Assembly: GCA_033764095.1 (NCBI GenBank) | Contig: JANRJF010000329.1 | Location: 1 to 8,150 of the forward strand | Source of the DNA: JBDTMT01 sp033764095 | GTDB taxonomy: Bacteria > Desulfobacterota > Binatia > HRBIN30 > CADEER01 | Length of the DNA: 8,150 nucleotides | Direction: 5' to 3' | In this document: positions 1 to 5,870 of the stretch, piece by piece | Layout: each line of letters starts with the position of its first letter | Numbering within the stretch: position 1 is the stretch's first letter | Notes under the pieces: model-generated | What the model was told of the DNA's origin: nothing | Database searches by the model: none | What the model saw: only the letters and a program-made list of their open reading frames with translations | Program-made: the position numbers and the translations under genes

Positions 1-61
1 GGACCCCGCGCGCCAGCCAGCGCCGCCCCCGCCGGGCGCGCGCACGCCGGGCGCCTGGCGT

Positions 62-1507
62 GTGCGCGCCCGACGCGCCGGGCGCGCGCTGAGCCTCGGC
101 CTCGGCCTGCTGGTCACCGCCGCCGTGGCGCGCTCGCCGATCTTCGCGCCGTTCGTCGGGGCGATCACCGACGGCGCGCGCGCCCTGCCGACGCTGCTGC
201 GCGTCGACCCCGCCGCCACCATCTGGGTGCTGCTGCTCGCCGCCGCCAAGCTCGGCATCGCCGTGCTGCCGGCGCTGCGGCGCATCGCCGCCGCGCCGCG
301 GCGGCGCTGGCCCTGGCTGCTGCCGCTCGCCGCGCTCGCGGTGCTGACCACGCCGCTGTCCTTCGCCGCCTGCGCGACGCTCGGCGGCTGGCTGCTGCTG
401 CTGGCGGTGACGGCGGCGGCGTTCGGCCTGTCGTCGTGGCGCGGCCTGGGCTGGACGGTGGTGCTGCCGCTGCTGGTGCTGTGGCAGGTGGTGCCGCGGC
501 ACGGCGCGCTGTTCTTCGCCCAGGTCGGCACCGACGACCCGGCCTTCCGCCAGCGCCTGCTGGCCGACTGCGCGCAGCGCGCCGGCACCCGGCCGGACAA
601 TCTGCGCGCCGACCTGTTGATGCCCTACCACGGCATCAACGTGCTGGGGGACGACCTCATCCTGCTGACCGGCGAGGGACCGAACGACGGCAACATGCGC
701 GGCCGCACCGGCGGCCGGCCGGCCGGCTCGTGGTGGCTGCGCCGCCACGACGGCGGCACGCGCTTCGAGATGCCGTCGGGCGCGACGGGGAATCTCTGGC
801 GCGGCTGCGTGCTGAACGACACCATCTGGATGGCGCGCGCCAATCGCATCGTCGGGGCCGGCCGGCCGCCGGATGACGCGGCCGCCCGGGAGCAGCGCGT
901 GACGCGCCTGGAGGTGCCGTCGCGCGACATGGACTTCGGCGAGACCGCCTGCGACCCGGCGCGCGGCCGCCTGTACGTCACCGAAGCGCTGCAGGGCGGC
1001 ATGTGGGAGACCAGCCCCGACGGCAGCGACCAGCGCCGCCACCAGATCGGCGGCGCGGTGCTGCTGCCGAAGCGGCGCGTCGACGGCGCCATCGTGCTCA
1101 CCAGCACGGCCGAGCTGATCGTGTTCTCGCCGGAGCAGGCGCGCGTCACCGAGCGGCTCGGCGCCGGCATCGCCAACATCGGGTGGGACATCTGCCCGAC
1201 CGACGGCGCCGCCGCCATCGCCGACGCGAGCGGGCGCCTGCGCGTCTTCGCGCCCGGCGCCGACGGCCAGTACCGCTTCGACTGGGGGGTGACGCTGTTC
1301 GCGCCGCGCCGCGTCGCCTACTCGCCCGACTGCCGCCGGCTCGCCGTCACCTCGGCCGACGACCACAGCGTCACGCTGATAGACACCGCGACGCGGCGGG
1401 TCGTCGACGTCTTCTCCGCCGGACCGGCGCTGCGCGAGGTCGCCGCCACCGGACCGCGCGAGTTCTCGGTCGCCGACGTCTGCTCGCTGACCACGTATCG
1501 GTGGTGA
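62..1507 (+). CDS. Inner-membrane protein with C-terminal beta-propeller-like (YVTN/WD40-like) domain; 5' end uncertain
   Basis: Seen: 481 residues from a GTG start. The N-terminal third has about five hydrophobic helices (residues 9-24, 52-72, 84-103, 104-123 and 128-145). Residues from about 180 to 475 form a soluble beta-rich region with blade-like segments: a short run of hydrophobics, a turn, then GRLYVTEAL (302-310), GRLRVFAPG (391-399) and SVTLIDTATRRVVDVFSAG (436-454). This pattern fits a YVTN or WD40-like propeller, probably on the outer face of the inner membrane. Six cysteines (170, 249, 297, 378, 424, 474) lie in this part and could form disulfides. No catalytic motif was recognised, so a binding or scaffolding role is only an inference. 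No Shine-Dalgarno precedes the GTG, and the frame stays open to base 2 with a proline-rich sequence, so the true start may lie upstream. The lipoprotein gene follows 67 bp downstream on the same strand. Confidence 0.75.
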   Translation: MRARRAGRALSLGLGLLVTAAVARSPIFAPFVGAITDGARALPTLLRVDPAATIWVLLLAAAKLGIAVLPALRRIAAAPRRRWPWLLPLAALAVLTTPLSFAACATLGGWLLLLAVTAAAFGLSSWRGLGWTVVLPLLVLWQVVPRHGALFFAQVGTDDPAFRQRLLADCAQRAGTRPDNLRADLLMPYHGINVLGDDLILLTGEGPNDGNMRGRTGGRPAGSWWLRRHDGGTRFEMPSGATGNLWRGCVLNDTIWMARANRIVGAGRPPDDAAAREQRVTRLEVPSRDMDFGETACDPARGRLYVTEALQGGMWETSPDGSDQRRHQIGGAVLLPKRRVDGAIVLTSTAELIVFSPEQARVTERLGAGIANIGWDICPTDGAAAIADASGRLRVFAPGADGQYRFDWGVTLFAPRRVAYSPDCRRLAVTSADDHSVTLIDTATRRVVDVFSAGPALREVAATGPREFSVADVCSLTTYRW

Positions 1508-1539
1508 GACGAGGCGCCGGCATGGCGCGCAGATCGCAA

Positions 1540-1567
1540 TTGCCCCGCCGCGCTGCGTCGCTAGCCT
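1540..1567 (+). promoter_or_regulatory. Weak candidate promoter giving a leaderless lipoprotein transcript
   Basis: TTGCCC at 1540-1545 matches four of six bases of the sigma-70 -35 consensus. TAGCCT at 1562-1567 keeps the TA...T of a -10 box, with a 16-bp spacer. Transcription would begin about at the GTG of the lipoprotein gene (1575), which has no Shine-Dalgarno before it, so a leaderless message would fit. The match is weak and could be chance. Confidence 0.2.
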
Positions 1568-1574
1568 GTTCGCG

Positions 1575-1856
1575 GTGCGCTGGTCTGGATGGCTCACGCT
1601 GAGCGGGCTGCTGGCGCTCAGCGGTTGCGGAACGATCGTCGCGCACAGCCCCGACGATCGACCAGCCGGTGCCTATGCGGGAACCGCGTGCGCGACGTAC
1701 ATACTGACGATCGCATCGATGGCGCCGTGGCCGGGATGGCCATTCGTGCCGTGGCTCGTCCTTGACGTACCGGTGTCGGCGTTGGCCGACACCGTCATGC
1801 TGCCCGTCGATCTCCCCAATGGCACGAGGTTCGACTGTCCGGCGGCCATGCACTAG
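1575..1856 (+). CDS. Small YceK/YidQ-type lipoprotein
   Basis: Seen: 93 residues. An N-terminal signal of about 17 residues (MRWSGWLTLSGLLALSG) ends in a lipobox, Leu15-Ser16-Gly17-Cys18, so Cys18 is the predicted lipidated residue; the sequence continues Gly-Thr-Ile. The rest matches the plan of the YceK/YidQ family (Pfam DUF1375): CGTI after the lipobox, a tyrosine/glycine-rich stretch, then LDVPVSALADTVMLPVDL (63-80), which corresponds to the family's 'LDLPFS..DT.LLPIDI' signature. Family members are short envelope lipoproteins of unknown function. With Gly rather than Asp at position +2, outer-membrane sorting by the Lol system is expected. The GTG start is the only one that gives a normal signal peptide; no Shine-Dalgarno is visible. 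GC is lower than in the neighbouring genes and rare codons such as ATA occur, so it may have a different history. The 3' end overlaps the opposite-strand methyltransferase frame. Confidence 0.8.
   Translation: MRWSGWLTLSGLLALSGCGTIVAHSPDDRPAGAYAGTACATYILTIASMAPWPGWPFVPWLVLDVPVSALADTVMLPVDLPNGTRFDCPAAMH
1771..1794. repeat. Perfect 10-bp inverted repeat with 4-nt loop (strong hairpin)
   Basis: The left arm CGGTGTCGGC (1771-1780) and the right arm GCCGACACCG (1785-1794) pair perfectly around the loop GTTG. The repeat lies inside the lipoprotein coding sequence. On the minus strand it starts directly after the stop codon (1795-1797) of the truncated methyltransferase frame. No T-run follows on that strand, so it is not a classical intrinsic terminator, although a stem there could slow polymerase or protect the 3' end. 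Confidence 0.6.
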
Positions 1857-2334
1857 GCGTGCGATCGCAGTCGACGCCGCCGGTCGGCCACGCGGCCACC
1901 GGGCGGCGCGACCTCAAGTGGTGCAGAATGCCGGCGCACAGCACGGCGTCGTAGCCGCGCCCGGCGTCGTGCCAGTGCTCGACGTCGCCGACGCGACACT
2001 CGACGTTGCCAACACCCGGTCGGCGCGCGCCGGCCGCGGCGCGCTCGATCGCCACCGGCGAGAGGTCGATGCCGACCAGCGAGCCGACCTGCGGCGCCAG
2101 CAGCAGCTCGCGTCGCCCGTCGCCGCAGCCGAGGCTGAGCACGCGACGGCGCGCCAGGTCGGGCACCGCTCGGCGCAGAAAGCGGACGCGCGACTCGAGC
2201 AGCCGGCGGTACAGCGGCGCCGCGAAGATGCGCTCCGCCTCGCCATCGTAGAAGCGGTCGTGAAACTCCTGCTCGCTGGCCGCCGATGCGGCTGGCGGGG
2301 CGCCGGCCGGCGACCGGTCAGATGTCGGGGGCAC
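1795..2334 (-). CDS. Class I SAM-dependent methyltransferase, apparently truncated or frame-disrupted at its C-terminus
   Basis: Seen: 179 codons from a GTG at 2334. Numbered from there, residues about 21-64 are a helical lead-in (EFHDRFYDGEAERIF). Motif I is VLSLGCGDG (65-73), with the GxGxG loop that binds SAM. GIDLS (88-92) carries the acidic residue that contacts the ribose, VGDVEHW (115-121) follows, and DAVLCAGILHHL (129-140) is the motif II/post-II strand. After Leu140 (about base 1915) the sequence stops looking like a methyltransferase: the last 39 residues are Arg/Pro/Trp-rich and largely antisense to the lipoprotein region. The usual 'RVLKPGG' strand and the C-terminal third are missing, so the enzyme is probably inactive or altered. 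The GTG overlaps the end of the upstream radical SAM gene by 17 bp and has GAGGA 11 nt ahead; an in-frame ATG at 2370 is the alternative start. Translational coupling with the radical SAM gene is likely. The substrate is unknown. Confidence 0.65.
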   Translation of the reverse strand: MPPTSDRSPAGAPPAASAASEQEFHDRFYDGEAERIFAAPLYRRLLESRVRFLRRAVPDLARRRVLSLGCGDGRRELLLAPQVGSLVGIDLSPVAIERAAAGARRPGVGNVECRVGDVEHWHDAGRGYDAVLCAGILHHLRSRRPVAAWPTGGVDCDRTPSAWPPDSRTSCHWGDRRAA

Positions 2335-3973
2335 GCCTGGCAAGATCCTCCAGTGCGGCGGCGTCGGCATCGCTGCCGGCGTGGCGGCGCAGCGCGTCCC
2401 ACTGCCTGAACATGCGGCCCTTCGGCAACTCGTGACGCGTGTACCAGTCGGCCGGGACCGCCACCGGAACGGCGGCGAACGGCGCCCGCCGCGCGCGCCG
2501 GGTGAACAGCGCCCGCAGGGCGTTGAGCGAGGCGCCGAGCGAGCGCACGCCCTCGCGTGGATGACGGAGCGCCTGGCGCGCCTTGAACCACACGTAGCCG
2601 GGGCGGAGGTAGAAGCGCCGGTACGCGCGTGCACAGAAGGCGTCGATCTCCGCCGCGCTCAGCCCGGGCAGGTTGAGCACGGCGCGATGTGCGCCGTCGC
2701 TGTCCAGCCAGTCGGCGAAGCGCTCGCTGGCGAGGTAGCCGTGCGCGCGCGCCCACTCGTAGTATGTGGTGCCCGGGAAGGGCATGACCGGGTAGAACTG
2801 CGCGCTGTCGGGCTGCAGGTGCAGCGCCAGCGCCAGCGTCTTCTCCATGGTCTCGCGCGTCTCGCCGGGGAAGCCGACCATGAAGCACCCATGCACCAGC
2901 ACGCCGAGCGCGCGCGCGTCGTCGACGAAGCGCTTCGCCTGCTCCAGGCTCTGCCCCTTCCACATGTTCTTGAGCAGCAGCGCGTCGCCGCTCTCGAAGC
3001 CGGTGGCGCAGCAGCGGAAGCCGGCCTCGACCATGTGCGCCAGCGTCTCGCGGTCGACGTTGGTGCGCACGTTGGCGAACCACGGCAACCGCACGCCTTG
3101 CTCTTTCACCAGCCGCGCCACTTCCTTGGCGAACTCGCGATCGCCGGTGAAGGTGTCGTCCTCGAAGACCACCTCGCGCACTTCCGGCATGTGCTCCTGC
3201 ACCCATTTCATCTCGCCGACGATCGAGGCCGGCGAGCGGGTGCGGTAGCGATGCCCGTGCATCACCTGCGGGTAGACGCAGTAGGTGCACTTGGCGACGC
3301 AGCCGCGCCCGCCGATCAGCATCACCATCGGGTGGCTGGCGAGCGAGAAATAGTAGTTCTTCGGATCGAGGAAGCGCTGGTAGATCGGCGCGATCCACGG
3401 CAGCGCGTCGACGTCGTCGATCGGCGGCCGCACCGGCCCGCGCGCCGGCTGCCCGTCGTCAGCGCGGAAGGCGAGTCCGCCGATGCTCGGCAACGCGGCG
3501 CGGTCGCCGGCGCGCAGCGCCGCAGCGAGGTCGCGAACGATGTAGTCGTATTCGCCGATGGCGACGAAATCGATCGCCGCGTGCGCGTCGAGCGTTTCGC
3601 GCCACAGCGCGGTGACGTGCGTACCGACCATGCACACCTGCGTCTGCGGCCGGCGGCGCTTGATCTCGGCGGCGACGGCGCAATCATTGGCGCTGCTCGC
3701 CGTCGAGCTCTCGAGGATGCACAGATCCGGCTGGTACGCGTCGAGGCGGCGGTAGAGATCGGCGGCGTCGATGTCGGCCGCCGGGCAGTCGTACAGCGCG
3801 ATGTCGTGGCCGGCGGCGTCGAGCACCGCGGCGGCATGCGCCAGCCAGTACGGGTAGTACATGGTGCCCGACGTAATCACCCCGGGACTGCGCTGGCTGC
3901 GCGAGTAGCGCCCCAGATACGGCGGGTTGACCAGCGCAACCTTGAGAAGGGCTGGGCCGTCGGCTAGAGGCAT
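2318..3973 (-). CDS. B12-binding-type radical SAM protein, HpnJ/BchE-like
   Basis: Seen: 551 residues from an ATG. Residues about 11-155 are a Rossmann-like cobalamin-binding-type domain (KVALVNPPY at 11-19, YPYWLAHAAAVLDAAGHDIAL at about 40-60, VAIGEYD at 137-143). The radical SAM core spans about 215-410, with the [4Fe-4S]-binding CxxxCxxC at Cys225, Cys229 and Cys232, VVFEDDTF (268-275), GFESGD (325-330, the GxxxG-type SAM contact) and GFPGET (367-372). A C-terminal helical region of about 140 residues follows. Known of the family: the order of motifs and the wording around GGRGC, HRYRTRS and EDDTF resemble HpnJ, a radical SAM enzyme of hopanoid side-chain (cyclitol ether) synthesis, and its broader relatives in lipid and polysaccharide clusters. 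No hpn partner genes are in view, so the name is not assigned. The DxHxxG cobalamin-ligand motif is not visible. The gene is divergent from the TylF-type gene across 67 bp and overlaps the methyltransferase downstream. Confidence 0.88.
   Translation of the reverse strand: MPLADGPALLKVALVNPPYLGRYSRSQRSPGVITSGTMYYPYWLAHAAAVLDAAGHDIALYDCPAADIDAADLYRRLDAYQPDLCILESSTASSANDCAVAAEIKRRRPQTQVCMVGTHVTALWRETLDAHAAIDFVAIGEYDYIVRDLAAALRAGDRAALPSIGGLAFRADDGQPARGPVRPPIDDVDALPWIAPIYQRFLDPKNYYFSLASHPMVMLIGGRGCVAKCTYCVYPQVMHGHRYRTRSPASIVGEMKWVQEHMPEVREVVFEDDTFTGDREFAKEVARLVKEQGVRLPWFANVRTNVDRETLAHMVEAGFRCCATGFESGDALLLKNMWKGQSLEQAKRFVDDARALGVLVHGCFMVGFPGETRETMEKTLALALHLQPDSAQFYPVMPFPGTTYYEWARAHGYLASERFADWLDSDGAHRAVLNLPGLSAAEIDAFCARAYRRFYLRPGYVWFKARQALRHPREGVRSLGASLNALRALFTRRARRAPFAAVPVAVPADWYTRHELPKGRMFRQWDALRRHAGSDADAAALEDLARRAPDI
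2346..2350 (-). promoter_or_regulatory. Candidate ribosome binding site for the truncated methyltransferase
   Basis: On the minus strand GAGGA lies at 2350-2346, 11 nt before the GTG at 2334 and inside the 3' end of the radical SAM gene. It supports GTG 2334 over the in-frame ATG at 2370, although the spacing is somewhat long. Confidence 0.3.
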
Positions 3974-3999
3974 CGACCGACGCTAACACGCTGCGCAGA

Positions 4000-4025
4000 G
4001 CCCGTGAAAGCACGAAGACACGGGC
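4000..4025. promoter_or_regulatory. 7-bp perfect inverted repeat in the divergent intergenic region (candidate operator)
   Basis: GCCCGTG (4000-4006) and CACGGGC (4019-4025) are perfect inverted arms around a 12-nt, comparatively A-rich spacer. The repeat lies between the start codons of the divergent radical SAM and TylF-type genes. Its size and symmetry fit a site for a dimeric transcription factor controlling both genes. It could also be chance in GC-rich DNA. Confidence 0.35.
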
Positions 4026-4040
4026 CGCGCGCGCGAGGGC

Positions 4041-4784
4041 ATGCCGGACAACGGTCGCATGAGCGGGCAGCGCAGAAGCACGGACGGCTGGAAGCGGCGC
4101 GCCATCGACCTGGTGGACGCCCTGCTGCTGCGCCTGCCGTTCGTCAGCGAGTTGCTCAACCACGGCGTCTCGAAGAGCCTCGGCATCCTCGCCGGCTTCC
4201 ACCTGCTGCGCAGCAACCGGATCACCGGCGACTACCTGGAATTCGGCGTGTTCCGCGGCGAGACCTTCCGCAACGCCATCCGCGCAGCGCAGCGCGTCTT
4301 TCGCGACGGCGCCCTGCCCGGCCGCTTCGTCGCCTTCGACTCCTTCGCCGGCCTGCCGGCGGTGGCGAGCATGGGCGACGGCGTCAACCCCTACGCCGCC
4401 GGCGAGTTCGCCGCCGCGCGCGAGGAATTCGAGGCGACGCTCGGCAGCCTGCGCACGCGCGTGCCGATCGAGGTCGTGGCCGGGTGGTTCGACGCGACGC
4501 TGACCCCGCAGACCGCCGCGCGGCTGGCGCTGCGCCGCGCCGCCTTCGTCAACATCGACTGCGACCTCTACGAGTCGACCGTCGCGGTGCTGGCGTTCAT
4601 CACCCCGCTGCTGCAGACCGGCACGATCCTCTACTTCGACGACTGGTACTCCTACGGCGGCTCGGTGGCGCAGGGCGAGGCGCGCGCGGCGCGCGAATGG
4701 CTGGAGCGCAGCCCCGGCATTCAGCTGGTCGAGTACCGCAACGTCGGCCTGACCGGGAAGATGTTCGTCGTCAACCTCGGCTGA
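4041..4784 (+). CDS. TylF/MycF-type (macrocin) O-methyltransferase
   Basis: Seen: 247 residues, the usual family length. An N-terminal helical lead (about 15-60) precedes the SAM-binding motif YLEFGVFRGET (65-75). AFDSFAGLP (98-106) follows, then NIDCDLYEST (171-180) and YFDDWYSYGG (198-207). Asp173, Asp175, Asp200 and Asp201 sit where family members place the divalent-metal and catalytic acidic residues. Known of the family (Pfam TylF): Mg-dependent O-methylation of sugar hydroxyls, classically on macrolide deoxysugars; in non-actinobacteria such genes are common in surface-glycan and lipid clusters. The likely role here is methylation of a sugar or polar head group, made in the cytoplasm. 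GAGGG ends one base before ATG 4041, too close for a normal ribosome site; ATG 4059 in the same frame is an alternative. The stop is 4 bp from the convergent glycosyltransferase stop, leaving no room for a separate terminator. Confidence 0.9.
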   Translation: MPDNGRMSGQRRSTDGWKRRAIDLVDALLLRLPFVSELLNHGVSKSLGILAGFHLLRSNRITGDYLEFGVFRGETFRNAIRAAQRVFRDGALPGRFVAFDSFAGLPAVASMGDGVNPYAAGEFAAAREEFEATLGSLRTRVPIEVVAGWFDATLTPQTAARLALRRAAFVNIDCDLYESTVAVLAFITPLLQTGTILYFDDWYSYGGSVAQGEARAAREWLERSPGIQLVEYRNVGLTGKMFVVNLG

Positions 4785-4788
4785 CGAC

Positions 4789-5805
4789 CTACGGCACGAA
4801 CACATCGCGCCGCCGCGGCAGCTCGAAGAGGAAGCCGGCGCCATAGGCGAGGTGGGTGAGCCAGACGACGGCGGTGGCGGCGGCCCAGACACGCCAACCA
4901 CCGCCCTGCCGGCGCGTCTCCGCAGCGACCGGGACGGCGACGGCGCCGAGGTGGACGAGCAGCAGCAGCGCGAACAGCGACGGGCCACCAGCCCCGACCA
5001 CATCCCACGACAGCGCCGCCAGGTAGGCGAGCACCGCCGCCGGCGGAGCGAGAAACTTCACGTCGAAGTCCTCCGGGTGCCGCTGGAGATGAAAAGTCCG
5101 GCCGCGGCCGTAGAGAAAGACGTTGCGCACCCAGCCCGCCAGGCTGGGACGCGCGGCGTGGTCGACGACCGGTCCCGGATCGGCCCACAGCGTATAACCG
5201 GCGGCGCGCAAACGGCGGCTGAGCTCGACGTCCTCGGAGACGCGCCGGTAGGCGGCATCGAAGCCCTGCACCTGCTCCAGCGCAGCGCGGCGGTAGACGA
5301 CGTTGAGGGTCGGGCAGTGGCTGATCTGGCGGCGCGCGGTGACGGGGCGGTTGAGGATCGAGTTGTGCCCGCCGACGTAGGTCGCGAGCAGCACCGCGCA
5401 GGCGCGGAACAAGAGGCGACCGTCCTGCGCGACGCGGTTGGTGCCGCCGAAGGCGGCGCGGCGCGGGTCGGCGGCATGCACGGCGATGGCCTCGGCGACG
5501 CCGCGCGCCCAGCCCGGCTGCACCGCGCAGTCGATGTCGACGAACGCCACCCACGCCGTCGCCGCCTGGCGCCAGGCGAAGTCGCGCGCCGCCGCCAGGC
5601 CGGCGCCGTCGAAGCGCACGACGCGCAGGCGCGGCGCATGGCGGCGCTCCCAGGCCGCCAGCAGCGCCGCGGTGTCGTCGCGCGAGGCGTGGTCGACCAC
5701 CACGATCGGGACGGCGCCGGCCTCGGTCTCGGCCAGCAGCGCCGCCAGGCAGCGGTCGACGTAGGGCGCGCCGTCACGGACGCAGACGCAGACGGTGACG
5801 TCCAT
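4789..5805 (-). CDS. Family 2 glycosyltransferase with C-terminal membrane helices
   Basis: Seen: 338 residues from an ATG. The GT-A fold occupies about 1-250: TVCVCVRDGAPYVDRCL (4-20) at the start, VVDHASRDDT (36-45) for nucleotide binding, the metal-binding DxD as Asp90-Ile91-Asp92, GGTNRV (120-125), SEDVELSRRL (190-199) with the ED pair expected for the catalytic base, and GRGRTF (233-238). Three hydrophobic segments follow (about 253-272, 276-294 and 305-326), which would anchor the enzyme to the inner membrane with its active site in the cytoplasm. Known of the family: inverting transfer of a sugar from a nucleotide-sugar to a lipid-linked or glycan acceptor. The acceptor cannot be read from the sequence. 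The gene converges on the TylF-type gene and is divergent from the desaturase across 65 bp. No Shine-Dalgarno is obvious. Confidence 0.9.
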   Translation of the reverse strand: MDVTVCVCVRDGAPYVDRCLAALLAETEAGAVPIVVVDHASRDDTAALLAAWERRHAPRLRVVRFDGAGLAAARDFAWRQAATAWVAFVDIDCAVQPGWARGVAEAIAVHAADPRRAAFGGTNRVAQDGRLLFRACAVLLATYVGGHNSILNRPVTARRQISHCPTLNVVYRRAALEQVQGFDAAYRRVSEDVELSRRLRAAGYTLWADPGPVVDHAARPSLAGWVRNVFLYGRGRTFHLQRHPEDFDVKFLAPPAAVLAYLAALSWDVVGAGGPSLFALLLLVHLGAVAVPVAAETRRQGGGWRVWAAATAVVWLTHLAYGAGFLFELPRRRDVFVP

Positions 5806-5855
5806 GGCGGAACGGGGACTCAGCGAATCTCGGTTGACCGGGCTCGACGCGATAC

Positions 5856-5860
5856 GGGAG
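5856..5860 (+). promoter_or_regulatory. Candidate ribosome binding site of the desaturase-type gene
   Basis: GGGAG at 5856-5860 lies 10 nt before the GTG at 5871 and 13 nt before the ATG at 5874. The spacing favours the GTG, so the protein would begin Met-Met. Confidence 0.4.
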
Positions 5861-5870
5861 ACTGCCGCCC

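Noticed and set aside
2381..3967. A 528-codon open frame on the + strand opposite the radical SAM gene
   Set aside because: It is the antisense shadow of a well-supported gene. Its product is Arg/Ala/His-rich with no domain signature, as expected from very high GC.
2318..3973. Assigning the symbol hpnJ to the radical SAM gene
   Set aside because: The resemblance is at family level, no other hopanoid gene is in the window, and many related enzymes act in other pathways.
3684..5003. A 439-codon open frame on the - strand across the TylF-type gene
   Set aside because: It crosses three recognisable genes out of frame and has no motif of its own.
5130..5148. 7-bp inverted repeat CCCAGCC/GGCTGGG inside the GT2 gene
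   Set aside because: It lies in coding sequence for an ordinary Ser-Leu-Ala-Gly-Trp stretch and has no positional context suggesting function.
5834..5839. TTGACC resembling a -35 box upstream of the desaturase gene
   Set aside because: No -10 element lies at a 16-18 bp spacing; the nearest candidate, GATACG, is only 11 bp away.
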